A stretch of DNA of 64,000 nucleotides from assembly GCA_905221605.1 (NCBI GenBank), contig CAJNDS010002337.1, positions 393,001 through 457,000 on the forward strand, in the 5' to 3' direction. This document shows, in pieces, positions 1-9,576 of this stretch; within the stretch, counting starts at the first letter, position 1, and each line of letters opens with the position of its first letter. Below the pieces are notes generated by a model. The model saw only the letters and a program-made list of their open reading frames with translations. It did no database searches and was not told the origin of the DNA. The DNA comes from Symbiodinium natans (Eukaryota; Sar; Dinophyceae; Suessiales; Symbiodiniaceae). Made by a program: the position numbers and the translations under genes.

Positions 1-156
1 ACCACAAAATTGCGTTAGCTGCACCCTCGGATCCCCATAGCGCAAGCACTGCCTGGGAAAAGGGTTAACCTTTAGTTTTGTAGGAAACGACCAGCAGCTG
101 GCTGTAATACTGTGTTCTAGGTAGCACTGACCCTTGAAAGGGAGCCCTAATCCTAC

Positions 157-322
157 CCCTAAACCCTTAAACCCTTAAACCCTTAAACCCTTAAACCCTT
201 AAACCCTTAAACCCTTAAACCCTTAAACCCTTAAACCCTTAAACCCTTAAACCCTTAAACCCTTAAACCCTTAAACCCTTAAACCCTTAAACCCTTAAAC
301 CCTAAACCCTAAACCCTACAGA
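157..322. repeat. Telomere-type array, CCCTTAAA then CCCTAAA
   Basis: About eighteen tandem copies of the 8-mer CCCTTAAA are followed by three of the 7-mer CCCTAAA, the plant/dinoflagellate telomere unit read on the C-rich strand. The first block is a length variant of the canonical unit, so it is a degenerate or interstitial array rather than a fresh chromosome end. Unique sequence precedes it. Confidence 0.9.
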
Positions 323-423
323 GTTTAGGTTCAAGCTGGAGAACGCGCCACGACTCGTAGAGAGCGATGGCGATGGAGTTGCGAAGGGTGGCCTCCTCTT
401 CCAGCCACTCTTCTCTTGTTGGC
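322..423 (-). CDS. Possible isolated exon between telomere-type arrays
   Basis: Read on the minus strand, this stretch between two telomere-type arrays translates without a stop into a protein-like peptide containing REEWLEEEATLRN and then IAIALYESWRVLQ. A splice-acceptor-like CACTTAG lies just upstream of the coding part. I do not recognise the family and see no partner exon nearby. It may be an exon of a gene fragment captured in the subtelomere, or a chance open stretch. The evidence is amino-acid texture only. Confidence 0.25.
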
Positions 424-446
424 TAAGTGGTGCCCTTTTGCCCTGT

Positions 447-507
447 TAGGGTTATGGGTTTAGGGTTTAGGGTTTAGGGTTTAGGGTTTAGGGTTTAGGG
501 TTATAGT
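447..507. repeat. Telomere-type array, TTTAGGG orientation
   Basis: Seven to eight TTTAGGG units in the opposite orientation to the array at 157-322. The inversion between the two arrays shows that these are interstitial or rearranged arrays. Confidence 0.9.
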
Positions 508-1382
508 TTACCACAAAAAGTACCCTTGTAACAATTCCTTGGGCTTCCCCCAGAAACCCCCAACCCCCGGTTGGGTGGTAGCTGCCCGGAGCCGCAGAAG
601 CAGGCCCAACATGACACCTATACGTTATAATGGTTGGTGGTCTCTTTAAGTGGGGTTTCTGTTTTGTAGGGGGTTCTTGTTCGTGTCTAGGGGCTATATT
701 AAGGTATAAGGGCAACAGAGAAAGAGACCACCGGCCTTCATAACCTATACGTGCAGAGGCGCCCTGCTTCTTTCACATTAAGGGCCTTTAAACCTACCAT
801 TGGTTCATTGGACGTCATCCCCTTCGCCGGCCCACCTTGTGTCAAAGTCGAGGCATGAGCCTTTTTTGGAATAAAAGTTTTTGCTACCATTCGCTGAAGA
901 ACCCCCCAAAAATTAAAAATGATAAAACACAATTCCTATATTACCCTCATAGGAAGAATATTGTTTATTTCTGGGTTCTTCAGCAAATAGTAGTTTGTAG
1001 GTTTTCGATAATGACATGCTGCGATCCTTAATGAAGTCTGAAGGCGTGCACTGAGCCCGAGCCCAGGCGATGCTGGCCGAAAGCACCCAAATCTTTCCGA
1101 TGAGGACGCCCTTGCTGCAATTAAGGGTTTAGGGTTTAGGGTTTAGGGTTTAGGGAAAGTTTAGGTTGTTGGGCTAGGGCATTGGGATTTAAAGCGCCTG
1201 GATGATAATGAATAGTTGCCCCTTTTGTATCCCAGAATTGCGACGTTGCCATGTGACGCCCTGTAAAGTCTCCGCACTAAAGTGGAAAAGCTCTTTTGCA
1301 ACAAGTCCAGCACGACGCTTTGTCCGGCCATCCCTCTAAAAACTGATCCTCTCTGTTTTTGAGCTTCGCCCAGGACCTGCAG
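508..1382. other. Unassigned sequence with one short telomere-type array
   Basis: No convincing coding exon was found. A short TTTAGGG array lies at about 1122-1156. The rest is unique sequence with only short, compositionally unremarkable open frames. If the EF-hand gene that follows has a 5' exon, it should lie here or further left, but I could not identify one. Confidence 0.5.
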
Positions 1383-3820
1383 GAGTTTCAAGAGATCTTC
1401 AACCTGGTGGACACGGACCGAGGTGGCTCAATTGGTACAGAGGAGCTGGCCAGGCCCTACGCGCTGGGTGGGGGCGGTGTCTAGGAGAAATGCCGAGACT
1501 TCTACATCTAGATTAGTGTCCAGGCTGTGCTTGAGAACAGCAAAGGGCTCCTCGGGTTTAGGGTGAAGCTTCCTGCGTCCCCGGGCCCTTATGACTGAGC
1601 CTTTGAAAATCTGGCCCTAAACCCTAAACTAAGCCCTAACCCCTAAACCGTTTCCTTGTTTAATAAAAGAAGCACTTCTGTCGTTTTGGGCTTAGGGTCT
1701 AGGAGGTCAGGGTTCCCTTAGCTGCACCAGTCAGTCAGCAAAAAGGTTTAGGGTGTAGCGTTTGGGGTTTAGGGTTGAACGGGCTAGAATTCGGGTACTT
1801 GGGTGGTGCGGTTTTTTGGGGGTAGTTTCTTGGCAGCCCTGTGGTAGTGCCCTTTAACCCTTTTGTTTATGGGTTCCCTTAAAAGAAGTATAAAATCAAA
1901 CAAGGGTACCCTTGTTATAATATGGTTACTGTGCTAACAAGGTCTCAGGTCGTTTTCAGAGTTTAGGGTTTGTAGGGTGGTGTAGGTTTAGACAACCAAA
2001 GCAGGAGGCACAAGAACTCGAAGAAAGCCGTTGCCATGAGATCACGAAGCGCCTACCTCCTTCCCATAAGACCTAAAGCCTAAACCCTCAACCCTAATTT
2101 CTAGACCTGAACCCTGAGCTGGCAAACCCTAAACCCTAAACCCTAAACCCTAAACCCCTAAACCCTAAACCCTAAACCCTAAACCCTAAACCCTGAAGGC
2201 TGATGGATACTCTGGGTATCCGTGCCGGCCTCAGTCCGTAGACTGCGCGACGCGGAGGCCCTTGCAGTCTTGCGGGGCCCCTTGGGAAGAAGTGTCCGCC
2301 TTCGCTGTTGCTGAAAGTATAGAACCTGGGCTATTAAGAAATTCTTGGGGGAGGGTTGAGCCCTATAAAACCTAGGAAGACCCAAAACCAGATTTGGAAG
2401 CCCCAAACCCTGAACCCTAAACCCTAAACCCAAAACCCTAAACCCTACACCCCAAACCCTAAACCCTCAACCCTAAACCCTAAACCCTAAACCCTGACTG
2501 AGGTACCAGCCCGGAGGAGTTGAAGCTCATGGTCTCGGAGATTGATGAGAGCTGTGCCTGCATCTGGGGTTTTGGGGCTTCAGGGTTTAGGGTTTAAGGT
2601 TGATGGGGGTTTTGGTTTTAGAGAGTAGGGTTTCTGCGCCCCGCAACCCGAGGAGACTTGGTAGGTCGTCCTGGGACCCTTAAACGCTCCCAGAGCCACA
2701 TCGGGCATAGGCAACAGGATTGTGGTTTAAGATTTCTGGGTGAAACAGTGAACTTACAGCCTGCAAGGTACCCAACACTTCGGACCCAAACCCTACAAAC
2801 CCTACAAACCCTAAACCGCAAACTTTAACCCTAAACCCTAAAACCTAAACCCTAAACCCAACCCTAAATCCGAATTCGGTGTTGCCACCGATGCACGCGC
2901 CACATGACCCTAAAACCTAAAACCTAAAACCTAAAACCTAAAACCTAAAACCTAAAACCTAAAACCTAAAACCTAAAACCTAAAACCTAAAACCTAAAAC
3001 CTAAAACCTAAAACCTAAAACCTAAAACCTAAAACCTAAAACCTAAACCCCTCGCTACAGGTCGGGCTCTGGAACTGCTAGGACTTGTGGTGGGCCCCAT
3101 TTTTCCTCCTTTGAAGCGATTAGGGTTCCCGTATGCACCCCTGCGAGGCGAAACCGAGAGGCACCCTGGTTCCTCCCGGAAGTTCAAGACTGAAACTGAA
3201 AAGACCGAAGCCGAAAATTTGGCCCGAGGGTTTAGGGTTTAGGGTTTAGGGTTTAGGGTTTAGGGTTTAGGGTTTAGGGTTTAGGGTTTAGGGTTTAGGG
3301 TTTAGGGTTTAGGGTTTAGGGGCTGCTCAGCTACACCTCAGCAGCGAAACCCTCAGAGCCTGCATGGCCCCCGCATCCGAAGGAATGGGAACGGAGAGAT
3401 CGACTTCGAGGACTTTTTTCCTGTGGAAGGGAGGGTTTAGGGTTTAGGGTTTAGGGTTTAGGGTTTAGAGGTTAGGGTTTAGGGTTTGTGGTTCGAAGGT
3501 TTTTAGGGCCCTAAACCCGTGACTCCTATAGTGCAGGGTGTGGATTGCCGGCTGCGAACTTCAATTCTCAGCGTTTCATCCCTTCCGTTTTGGGTTTAGG
3601 CTTTAGTTAGGGTTGCGGCTCTCCCTAAACCCTAAACCCTAAACCCTAAACCCTAAACCCTAAACCCTAAACCCTAAACCCTAAACCCTAAACCCTAAAC
3701 CCTAAACCCTAAACCCTAAACCCTTAACCTAAACCTGGGGCATGCCAGGAGTTTGTGCAGGTGATGTGCAGGAAGGCGCGGGCTTCAATGAAGCGACATG
3801 TCTTGTTTCGTAGTCCTGCA
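1383..3820 (+). CDS. EF-hand calmodulin/centrin-like protein, partial, four exons
   Basis: Four small plus-strand exons join in phase into two consecutive EF-hands. Exon a, 1383-1473, gives EFQEIFNLVDTDRGGSIG and TEELA, with a full 12-residue Ca-binding loop DTDRGGSIGTEE. Exon b, 2503-2548, gives TSPEELKLMVSEIDE. Exon c, 3383-3410, gives NGNGEIDFE. Exon d, from 3749, gives EFVQVMCRKARAS. Exons b to d rebuild the second loop DENGNGEIDFEE. Joining phases match exactly (91, 46 and 28 nt). The introns would start GC (a/b, with a GT alternative 6 nt upstream) and GA (b/c, c/d) and end AG, as known in dinoflagellates. The introns are filled with telomere-type repeats. No start exon and no second pair of EF-hands were found, so it is a partial gene or a gene fragment. 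The family is calmodulin-like/caltractin; the exact paralogue is unknown. Confidence 0.7.
2125..2196. repeat. Telomere-type array (CCCTAAA) in intron of the EF-hand gene
   Basis: About ten CCCTAAA units with one CCCCTAAA variant. A second, imperfect block runs from about 2410 to 2497 and ends six bases before the proposed acceptor AG of the second EF-hand exon. Confidence 0.85.
2908..3047. repeat. Variant telomere-type array, unit CCTAAAA
   Basis: About twenty perfect tandem copies of the 7-mer CCTAAAA, a one-base permutation/variant of CCCTAAA (a C replaced by A). Its homogeneity implies recent amplification of a variant unit. It lies in the intron between the second and third EF-hand exons. 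Confidence 0.9.
3228..3320. repeat. Telomere-type array, TTTAGGG orientation
   Basis: About thirteen perfect TTTAGGG units, opposite in orientation to the CCTAAAA block 180 bp upstream. The third EF-hand exon follows 62 bp later, and a further short TTTAGGG array lies at about 3433-3489. Confidence 0.9.
3624..3724. repeat. Telomere-type array, CCCTAAA orientation
   Basis: About fourteen CCCTAAA units ending 25 bp before the fourth EF-hand exon, close to its proposed splice acceptor. Confidence 0.9.
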
Positions 3821-3857
3821 TGTAACCCTGAACACCCGAATTCAGGAAAATCACCAA

Positions 3858-3945
3858 TACATATAGATATACATATATAGATATACATATATATATATAT
3901 ATATATCATATACATATATATATATACATATATTTGCTCGCCCCC
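3858..3945. repeat. AT-rich microsatellite
   Basis: Alternating TA/ATATAC repeats followed by a run of C. It separates the EF-hand exons from the inverted array that follows. Confidence 0.85.
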
Positions 3946-3995
3946 CCCCCCCCATGATCCACACATTTGGCCTCGGGAAGGCTGGTTTTGGGAGG

Positions 3996-4645
3996 GGGGG
4001 GACTCCAGACTCCAGATTTCCAGAAAATATTTGGAGTACCCCCAGACTCCAGACTCCAGATTTCCAGAAAAAATCTGGAGTACCTCCAGACTCCAGACTC
4101 CAGATTTCCAGAAAAAATCTGGAGTACCACCAGACTCCAGACTCCAGATTTCCAGAAAAAATCTGGAGTACCGGGACCCTGGACTCCAGATTCTGGAGTC
4201 TGTAATCTGGAGTCTGAGGCCGCGGGTACTCCAGATTTTTTCTGGAAATCTGGAGTCTGGAGTCTGGGGCCCCCGGGTACTCCAGATTTTTTCTGGAAAT
4301 CTGGAGTCTGGGGCCGCGGGTACTCCAGATTTTTTCTGGAAATCTGGAGTCTGGAGTCCGGGGCCCCGGTACTCCAGATTTTTTCTGGAAATCTGGAGTC
4401 TGGAGTCTGGGGCCCGGGTACTCCAGATTTTTTCCTGGAAATCTGGAGTCTGGAGTCCGGGGCCCGGGTACTCCAGATTTTTTCTGGAAATCTGGAGTCT
4501 GGAGTCCGGGGCCGGGTACTCCAGATTTTTTCTGGAAATCTGGAGTCCGGGGCCCGGGTACTCCAGAATTCCTTTGGAAATCTGGAGTCTGGAGTCCGGG
4601 GCCCGGGTACTCCAAATTTTTCTGGAAATCTGTCTGGAGTCCGGG
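3996..4645. repeat. Large inverted tandem array (hairpin-forming)
   Basis: A unit of about 40-50 bp built around CCAGATTTCCAGAAAAAATC and TGGAGTACC is repeated about four times up to 4190. Its exact reverse complement is then repeated about nine times from 4215 to 4645, so the whole block is a two-armed inverted array centred near 4195. Each unit is also internally palindromic (CCAGATTT...AAATCTGG). Long open frames cross it on both strands only because the unit lacks stops. I do not regard these as proteins. Confidence 0.9.
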
Positions 4646-4663
4646 GCCCATGTTCTCCATATG

Positions 4664-5440
4664 CACGTTTAGGGATTACGGTTTAGTGTTTATTGGTTAG
4701 TGTTTAGGGTTAGGGTTTAGTGTTTAGGGTCTAGTGTTTAGGTTTTGGTTTACAAGGTTTAGGGTTTACTTATTAGGGTTTAGGGTTAAGCGACTTGGGC
4801 AATGTCTACAAGACTAAACCTCATAATGATGAAGTTTTAAAACCCCTAAAGGACTGAAACCCCCATGTTTTTTGTTTGGGGTTTAGGGTTTAGTGTTTAG
4901 GGTTTAGGGTTCAGGATGTGTTGTTTCGGGTTTAGGGTTTAGTGTTTTGTGTTTAGGGTTTAGTGTGTAGGTTTCAGGGTTATAGTGTTTTGTGTTTAGG
5001 GTTTGAGTGTTAAGTTTAGGGTCTAGGGTTTAGGTTTAGGGATAGGGTCAAGCGGCTTGGCTAAAACCCTAAACCAAATAAAGCCCTAAACTCTAAAATC
5101 CAAACAATTAGCATCTGAATCCCCGACGGGTTCTTGGTTTCAGGTTTAGATTTAGTAGGGCTTGAGCTTCCGGCATTGGGGTTTACTGTTTAGGGTTTAA
5201 GGTTTGGTGTGTAGGGTTTAGTGTGTAATGCTTTGGGGTTTAGTTTTTAGGGTGTAGTGTTTAGAGTTTATGGTTAAGCGTTTAGGGTTTCGTGTTAAGT
5301 GTTTGGGGTTTGTGCTAAGGGCTTCGTGTTAAGTTTTTAAGGGTAAGTGTTTGGGGTCTAGTGCTGAGTGTTTAGTGTTTGGTGTTAAGGGTTTCGCGTT
5401 TGGTTTTTAGGGTTAAGGGTGTTAAGGGTTTTTACAAATT
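4664..5440. repeat. Degenerate telomere-like tract
   Basis: Continuous decayed repeats of the type TTTAGTG/TTTAGGG/TTAAGGG mixed with unique bases, with no coding signal. The tract continues between the stem-loops to about 5740. Confidence 0.75.
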
Positions 5441-5442
5441 GT

Positions 5443-6460
5443 AAATGATCTGGGGAAGGCACCGGGGCTTCCCCAGACCATTGACAACTTTAAAAATCCT
5501 TATGTTTAGGGTTTGGGGTTTAGTGTTCAGGGTTTAGTGTGTAGGGTTTAGTGTATAATGTTTAGGGTTTAGTGTTTAGGGTGTAGCGTTGGTTTCGTGT
5601 TAGGTGTTTGGGGTTTGTGCTAACGGCTTAGTGTTAAGTTTTGTAGGGTTAGTGTTTAGGGTCTGGTGCTGAGTGGTTAGGGTTTAGTGTGAAGGGTTTC
5701 GGGTTTGGTTTTTAGGGTTAAGGGTTTCAAGGTTTTTTTCAAGTTTAAATGATCTGGGGAAGGCACGGGGCCTCCCCAGACCATTTTTCAAAAAAAAAAA
5801 ATAAATGGTCTGGAGAGGGCACCGGGGCTTCCCCAGACCATCTGAACTTTTAAAACCCTTAACATCTTATAAAAATCATTAAAATTCTGCTTAAACCTTC
5901 TCAGGATTTTCAAGGTTTTAAGGCCTTTGAAAAACCTTAAAATGCTTAAGCATTTTAGTGGCTGCCCTTTTAGGAAATTAAGGGTTTTTAAAGTTGTCAA
6001 TGGTCTGGAGAAGCCCCGATGCCTTCCCCAGACTTCCCCAGACCATGTAAGTTTTTGCAAACCCTTAAAACCCTGAAATTCTTGCAGCTGTAAATGGCTG
6101 TCCTTTTTAAAGTTTAAGGATTTGATGTTCAATTCTAAAATCAAGTAACTTCCATAATTTTGAACGGCTGCCCTTTTACAATGTTAAGGTAGTCTAGAAT
6201 TTTTAGGGATAAAAGCTTTCAGGTTTTTAAAGGCTTTAACGCCTTTTAAATCCTGAAAATTTGGAATGGCTTAAATACCTTAAAGCCCTTAAAATCTTAA
6301 AGGGGCTGCCCGTTCAAAAAAACAAAGTATTTTAAGGATTTCTAAAATTTGAAATGGTCTGGGGAAGCCCCGGTGCCTTCCACAGATCATCTAAATTTTC
6401 AAAAAGCCCCTAAACCCTCAAAAGCCTTCAAATTCTAAATGGCTGCCCTTCTAAAACTTT
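5443..6460. repeat. Dispersed stem-loop family with GGCTGCCCTTTT motif
   Basis: Five copies of a stem-loop occur at about 5445-5482, 5749-5784, 5803-5842, 6000-6047 and 6353-6391. The arms are TGGTCTGGGGAAG and CTTCCCCAGACCA around a GC-rich loop such as GCACCGGGG. Between and after them a second motif, GGCTGCCCTTTT followed by about 10 bp and TTAAGG, recurs (about 5950, 6093, 6166, 6302 and 6430). Compensated arms despite loop changes suggest that the fold, or recent duplication, is maintained. No coding exon seen. Confidence 0.75.
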
Positions 6461-6958
6461 ATGGAGCCACAAGACACACATTTCAGAAGCAAAATGTACA
6501 TACAAAAACACTAGTGTTTTTATAGGGGATCATATAAAAGAGCTTTTTGTATTCCAGTACAGTTTTTACTGCATTTTTCCGAGGAAAAAGCAGAAAATCA
6601 GACAAAGACGAAGACCGGAAAACCATAGGTGTGGATCATGGGGGGGGGGTGACCACATATATATATATGTTTTTATTTATTCATGTAAAGTCGTGTCTTG
6701 TAAACATCCATGTTTATGGAAACATATAAATGTTCTTTTGATAATTTCCAATTTGCTAGAGCTATGATATGGTCACTTCTCTAAATGGTCCCTTTTGGGG
6801 TTTCTACAAGAAGGTGAGGGTACCTAAATAGAAATATCTAGATTGAAACCCAGTTTGCATGACGGGGCGAGGATTCAAGCACGTTTTGAAGCAATTCCTC
6901 TCAATGGCTTGCATGTCGGGTTTGCAATGGATTCAAGCAACTCCTCATGACGTCATGG
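6460..6958. other. Unassigned sequence
   Basis: AT-rich unique sequence with a short AT microsatellite near 6655 and one run of G. No supportable gene. Confidence 0.5.
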
Positions 6959-6959
6959 T

Positions 6960-7134
6960 GTTCCTTCCTGCCTTCCTTCATTCCGCTCTCTTCCTTCCGC
7001 TTCCATCCTTCCGCTTCCTTCCTTCCGTTTCCTTCCTTCGGCTTCTTTCCTTCCGCTTCTTTCCTTCCGATTCCTTCCTTCCGTTTCCTTCCTCCCGTTT
7101 CCTTCCTCCCGTTTCCTTCCTTCCGTTTCCTCTC
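6960..7134. repeat. TTCC-rich tandem repeat
   Basis: Runs of TTCC interrupted by CG (units such as CTTCCTTCCG). Open frames on both strands through this tract (serine/phenylalanine-rich one way, arginine/glutamate/glycine-rich the other) are by-products of the repeat. Confidence 0.85.
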
Positions 7135-7273
7135 TGCCCAACGAGACAGCGCTAACACAGTAAGAAGAACACGCTCTGTACAACCAGTGCAACATAGTCC
7201 GCATGCAATTGAACAGTACACTGGACTGGAGTGGAGCACCTAAACCTGGAAAAAAAAAAACAGCTCCCCGTGC

Positions 7274-8587
7274 CTGTCTCCGCAAGGAAGCCAAGTGGAT
7301 CGCACAAGCGAACTCTTCGAAACACAGCTCTCCATCCTGCGAGCACCACGAAGCCGATGAGCGCATGCAAGCTAGGGGTACAGTACAACCAATGCGACCA
7401 ACCTCGCTCGAAACGCCTGTTGATTGTACCAGTGCTGCCTGAAGAAGACGCTTACTGTAGGACACCACGGTTTTGCGTTTGCTCCTTACAGCTTCTTGCC
7501 ATGTTTGTACGCAGAAAGGAGGGAAATGCTTTGGGCGGACAAGGGATGCAACCCTTCGTGAACCAAAAGCTGTCGTTCGGGTTGTCATTCGAACGTTCTT
7601 CGAAACCCAGGCGAAACGACCAAATCTTGAAGGTTTGGGCGCATGCGACGGAAACCCTGCGAAGTCTTATCATCTTTTATTCCTAATTACTCAGATTCCT
7701 TTACGCTAACCACTCTTCGTGGTCACCCCTGGTTATCGCATCCCGGGATTCCCGGGATTTTGGACCCCCCCCCCCCCAACTTCAGTGGGGCGTCCTGGTC
7801 CACGTCACTCAGCTGCCAAATCGCCTCCAAAGACTCAACAGCGCAAGGCTTCCAAGAACTGCAGGCGCTGGAGTGTCAAGCATGTCAAGCCATTGTGTTT
7901 TTTTCTCCACTGGAAAGGTTGTTAATGCCGATGGTGCCACGCAGGGTTCTGCACAAAAGCGAGCGCAGAATCGGGTCCATGTTCTGTGGACTACGACCCG
8001 GAGCCATACAGGCCATGTCTTGTGCCAATACAAGGTACCCTTAATGCATCGAATTTTTGTCTTGTCGGACGCATCCATGGCCCCAAGCTGCGCTTCACAG
8101 GAAGTCACGCCTGGCAGTGGGCATGAGTTCCTGTGATGCGCAGTTTGGGAATGTTAGGGCCACTCTCGGCTTTTTGGGGCCGCATTGGAAGAAGTTGTGT
8201 GCGCTCAGAGTTAGAGGGGCACCTCCCGCTGAGGGTCACCATCTCGTGTCTTCTACCCTCTCCAAGGTGTCCGGCGGTATATGGCGAGTCGTGGCATCGC
8301 TTTCTGTGGTGGCAATGTTGTGATGCGTTGTGCATCTGCTTCAAAGAGCTCCTCTGCCCCAGCACCACGCCTCCAGCTCGAAAGCCGAGAGCTTCGACCG
8401 CTGCAGAACCTGCACGGCGATCAATCGGGAAATTCATGCTAGGTTCTGCTCCTTAGCCGTGGCAAGAACAAGCCACTGCAATGGATGAACCCAATGGCAC
8501 GCAGCAGCGCTGCCAGCCTCTTGGGCTTCTACTGCACTGAGGGAGTCAGCGTGTCTGCGTTCGATGCTGTCGAAGATCTGCCGATAC
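7274..8587 (-). pseudogene. EH domain 3 of an EH-domain protein, frame broken
   Basis: Three minus-strand exons rebuild one EH domain (EF-hand-type NPF-binding domain of Eps15/intersectin-like endocytic adaptors). 8518-8587 gives YRQIFDSIERRHADSL and SAVEAQE. 7795-7858 gives ESLEAIWQLSDVDQ. 7274-7336 gives DGELCFEEFACAIHLASLRR. The first and last exons are 70 and 63 nt and in phase. The middle one is 64 nt, one base out of phase: FLEALRC is followed by a surplus base before ESLEAIW. The proposed donors are GC and GA. The domain order matches EH2 and EH1 further upstream on the same strand, so this is probably the 3'-most domain of one gene. Either this copy is decayed, the indel is a sequencing error, or the real junction differs. 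Confidence 0.6.
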
Positions 8588-8796
8588 CTGGAAGGATGCC
8601 AAGGCCCGGTGGTGTCACTTGCAAGAAGTATACCGAGCGACAAGCAAGTCATACACCCGGAATGCCGTGTCACACAACACGACCTCCCCTGCTTGTCACA
8701 GGCAGGGAGAGCAGCCAAGCACCCCGAGAGCGAGAGAGAGTGAGAGAGACCGGGGGAGACAGAGGGCACTGGTTCAAGAGGTCTGGGTCGATGGCC

Positions 8797-9261
8797 TCAC
8801 AGGACTCCAGATGAATCCAATGAATTAATGACAGCTTCTCCCGGGAGCTGCGCGCCCCCGCAAGAGGAGCACATGAGCATCAAGGCTCCGACCCATCTGG
8901 AGTCGTCCTCTCCCTGAGGAAGCCTGGGAAGGACATCTCTGTCGTGCTCTTCCCATTGGTCAAGGATGAGGTCAGAACAAGACTGGGGCACATGCGGGCT
9001 GGCCACTTCTGGAAAGTCCACGGCACCAGCCACCAGCCTTAGGGCACAGTCTGCTGGACGAGTGACAAAACAGGCAATCACTGTTTCATACTGTTCCAGG
9101 ATTTCTCGAGATGGATAGCTTCGAATTGCAGCGAGATCGTTGTTCCAGCGTGCCTTGTCAAGGGCGAAGGCAGCTCCTGCCAGCAGCACCAGCGATTCGT
9201 GCAGTTCATCTGGCACATGGAGCACTACCACACGTGGACTACCAGAAAGATCCGGAGACAT
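8797..9261 (-). CDS. Unrecognised open frame between EH2 and EH3 exons
   Basis: This is the longest uninterrupted frame in the EH region, 154 codons on the same strand as the EH exons, rich in Leu, Ala, Glu and Asp with no low-complexity bias. It contains the peptide DELHESLVLLAGAAF. No family recognised. It could hold one or more exons of the linker between EH domains or be a chance frame in GC-rich DNA. Its position inside the gene body is the only functional hint. Confidence 0.25.
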   Translation of the reverse strand: MSPDLSGSPRVVVLHVPDELHESLVLLAGAAFALDKARWNNDLAAIRSYPSREILEQYETVIACFVTRPADCALRLVAGAVDFPEVASPHVPQSCSDLILDQWEEHDRDVLPRLPQGEDDSRWVGALMLMCSSCGGAQLPGEAVINSLDSSGVL

Positions 9262-9576
9262 CCCGAAAACCTACCCGGGCCCGGGGCCCGCAAAACCATC
9301 AACTACATCTAAGTAACCATCCGTAAAACCCTTCAACTCTGGGTTTTCGCTTTCGCTGTTCGAACCTCCGGCAGGGATGAACCGGCGCGGCGCCTGGCTC
9401 CCGCAAAGGTGGTCTCTTGAACTCAAGATTTGAGGGCTCCGAAAGTCCAGGGCCGTTTGTTGGGCTGTTTGGGGTTTCAGCAGTTTTGGGGCACTTTTGG
9501 GTCCCGCTGCATTACCATTAGTAGTATGTTGAGATAAAATGCCATGTTGCTGGTAATGTTGGCAAAGCTAACACAC

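Noticed and set aside
157-322. True chromosome end at the left edge
   Set aside because: The arrays are interrupted, change unit and orientation, and unique sequence lies outside them, so this is interstitial or subtelomeric DNA.
3851-4686. Open frames of 213-271 codons on both strands (Pro/Asp/Phe/Gln-rich)
   Set aside because: They exist only because the inverted tandem unit lacks stops in several frames; the peptide is the repeat itself on either strand.
6901-7588. 211-codon minus frame and the Ser/Phe-rich plus frame over the TTCC tract
   Set aside because: Mostly simple repeat. The only real signal, DGELCFEEFACAIHL, lies outside the TTCC tract, partly in this frame by chance, and is annotated as an EH exon.
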